A stretch of DNA of 6,106 bases, taken from positions 1 to 6,106 of the forward strand of contig JAKBQK010000314.1 in NCBI GenBank assembly GCA_021835265.1, in the 5' to 3' direction. The number at the start of each line of letters is the position of its first letter. The first letter of the stretch is position 1. The position numbers were made by a program, and so were the translations under genes. The notes under the pieces were generated by a model, which saw only the letters and a list, made by a program, of their open reading frames with translations, was not told the DNA's origin and did no database searches. This DNA comes from Thermoplasmata archaeon (GTDB lineage Archaea; Thermoplasmatota; Thermoplasmata; Thermoplasmatales; Thermoplasmataceae). This document shows positions 5,618-6,106 of the stretch, piece by piece.

Positions 5618-5719
5618 TCAGATTAATCCTATGCCCATGAGAATTAGCAAAAGCCCGCCAAGCATTCCCATTATACTTATGAACTTTACAATGTCTACTC
5701 TTCCTGAATGCGTGTACAT
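5618..5719 (-). CDS. 33-residue single-span membrane microprotein, copy B
   Basis: ATG 5719 to TGA 5618 encodes 33 residues. The short polar N-terminus (MYTHSGRVD) is followed by an uninterrupted hydrophobic segment from about residue 10 to the end (IMGMLGGLLLILMGIGLI), so it should be a single-pass membrane peptide ending within or at the membrane face. It has a GxxxG pair (G18, G22) and a GIGxI C-terminus. It matches the second such ORF at 6082-5981 without gaps, at equal length, with 12 of 33 identical residues (M1, Y2, D9, G18, G22, L25-L27, G29-G31, I33). That is the main evidence that both are real genes. There is no Shine-Dalgarno; a TATA box ~24 bp upstream predicts a leaderless mRNA. 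The function is unknown. Helix-helix association through GxxxG, a toxin-like role or an envelope/virion role are only possibilities. Confidence 0.65.
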   Translation of the reverse strand: MYTHSGRVDIVKFISIMGMLGGLLLILMGIGLI

Positions 5720-5738
5720 AATTCTTTCATAGTTTGTT

Positions 5739-5746
5739 ATTATATA
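5739..5746 (-). promoter_or_regulatory. TATA box of microprotein copy B
   Basis: TATATAAT on the minus strand is centred ~24 bp upstream of ATG 5719, giving a predicted transcript start at or next to the start codon. The gene therefore has its own promoter, overlapping the stop codon of the upstream remnant reading frame. Confidence 0.5.
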
Positions 5747-5952
5747 TCTTTTTCCTCCTCATCATGGTGCAAATAGATAGCAATGAATCCTGTCAATGAT
5801 GCAGTTCCAAACCAAACTTCTGCAGCTGATAATTTTGTAAGCGCATACAGTTCTATTATCCCATTTGCAGCAGGTATAGAAAACACCTCAAATGCAGCAA
5901 GGAGACTTAACAGAGAAACGCCGCCAAGGCCATGTTTAAAAATCAGTAGAAA
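5740..5952 (-). pseudogene. Remnant reading frame of a membrane protein, no start codon
   Basis: A 70-codon open frame runs from just after a TGA (5955-5953) to TAA 5742-5740. It reads like genuine coding sequence: two hydrophobic stretches (GGVSLLSLLAAFEVFSIPAA and ASLTGFIAIYL) joined by a polar stretch, with a charged tail HHDEEEKDI typical of a cytoplasmic C-terminus. There is no in-frame ATG; the only GTG, about one third of the way in, has no usable ribosome-binding site, and no TATA box lies at a suitable distance. An ATG in another frame at 5933 opens MALAAFLC and stops after eight codons, so a frameshift near 5915 could have broken a short gene. I take it as the truncated or frameshifted end of a two-span membrane protein of unknown family. 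It may alternatively be a chance open frame. Confidence 0.4.
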
Positions 5953-5980
5953 TCAGATGAAAAAGTCACTTGCCGGTGAA

Positions 5981-6082
5981 TCAGATTACTCCGATGCCAA
6001 TTAGAATCAGCATAATGCCGAATACCAGTCCAACGAAACCTAAAGCTTCTATGACATCAAATCCTTTTTTTTCGTTGTACAT
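5981..6082 (-). CDS. 33-residue single-span membrane microprotein, copy A
   Basis: ATG 6082 to TGA 5981 encodes 33 residues: a polar N-terminus (MYNEKKGFD), then a continuous hydrophobic stretch to the end (FVGLVFGIMLILIGIGVI). It is a paralogue of the ORF at 5719-5618: same length, the same MY start, D9, G18-xxx-G22, the LIL core and the GIGxI ending. The 3' ends are also similar at DNA level (both end ATCGGA/ATAGGA-TTA/GTA-ATC-TGA), pointing to a duplication that has since diverged, mostly in the N-terminal half. The start is supported by alignment with the paralogue. No Shine-Dalgarno is present, and a TATA-like TATATG lies at the window edge. I recognise no family; being a membrane peptide is the only supported property. 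Confidence 0.65.
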   Translation of the reverse strand: MYNEKKGFDVIEALGFVGLVFGIMLILIGIGVI

Positions 6083-6100
6083 AAATAATCATTCAACTTT

Positions 6101-6106
6101 CATATA
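6101..6106 (-). promoter_or_regulatory. Partial TATA-like element before microprotein copy A
   Basis: TATATG on the minus strand, cut by the window edge, lies ~20-24 bp upstream of ATG 6082, the same arrangement as in copy B. The complete box may extend beyond the window. Confidence 0.3.

Noticed and set aside
5783..6004. Plus-strand open frame of 73 codons
   Set aside because: It has no promoter at the right distance and no ribosome site, its composition shows no known motif, and it runs antisense to the membrane-like frame and to the end of microprotein copy A, which look more protein-like.
1..6106. CRISPR array, IS terminal repeats, rRNA or tRNA genes
   Set aside because: No regularly spaced 25-40 bp repeats, no paired terminal inverted repeats around a transposase, and no structured RNA signature were seen on either strand.

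Overview
The window looks archaeal, most likely from the Thermoplasmatales (Thermoplasma/Ferroplasma/Cuniculiplasma-like). The reasons are an AT-rich genome with frequent ATA and AGA/AGG codons, TATA boxes (two identical TATTTAAA) about 25-28 bp upstream of start codons that lack a Shine-Dalgarno sequence (leaderless first genes), and purine-rich GAGGTG/AGGAGG sites only before genes inside an operon. The lineage is inference; the archaeal promoter style is visible. No tRNA, rRNA or CRISPR array was seen.

Layout. At the left edge a short rightward reading frame (2-172) ends at a T-rich, probably bidirectional terminator zone. From there rightwards nearly everything recognisable is on the minus strand. 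Read in the direction of transcription it contains: (1) a 33-residue single-span membrane protein (6082-5981); (2) a remnant reading frame of a membrane protein without a start codon (5952-5740); (3) a second 33-residue membrane protein paralogous to the first (5719-5618); (4) a 357-bp gap with a dense cluster of TGACA/CATGACA repeats, a palindrome, a tandem 8-mer and a rightward TATA box; (5) a compact 210-residue tyrosine recombinase (5260-4628); (6) an AT-rich gap with a promoter; (7) a three-gene operon: a 177-residue DUF6998-like protein (4336-3803), an unannotated-looking 33-residue ORF (3794-3693), and a 1131-residue single-chain restriction-modification enzyme (3696-301).

How it fits together. 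The large enzyme carries a PD-(D/E)XK nuclease, an N6-adenine methyltransferase (with NLPY instead of the usual NPPY) and a TaqI-like target-recognition region, so it is a type IIG-like restriction system. The DUF6998-like gene and the tiny ORF are tightly linked to it (8 nt gap, then a 4-nt ATGA overlap), so they are probably co-translated and may be accessory to it. The neighbouring recombinase suggests a mobile defence cassette. An 11-bp motif, TGACANNATGT, occurs at the recombinase promoter, in the repeat cluster and just before the restriction gene, which could mean shared control.

The most novel-looking items are the pair of 33-residue GxxxG membrane microproteins, the 33-residue ORF translationally coupled to the restriction enzyme, and the repeat cluster upstream of the recombinase. 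The target-recognition part of the restriction gene is markedly more AT-rich than the sequence on both sides, which suggests specificity exchange.
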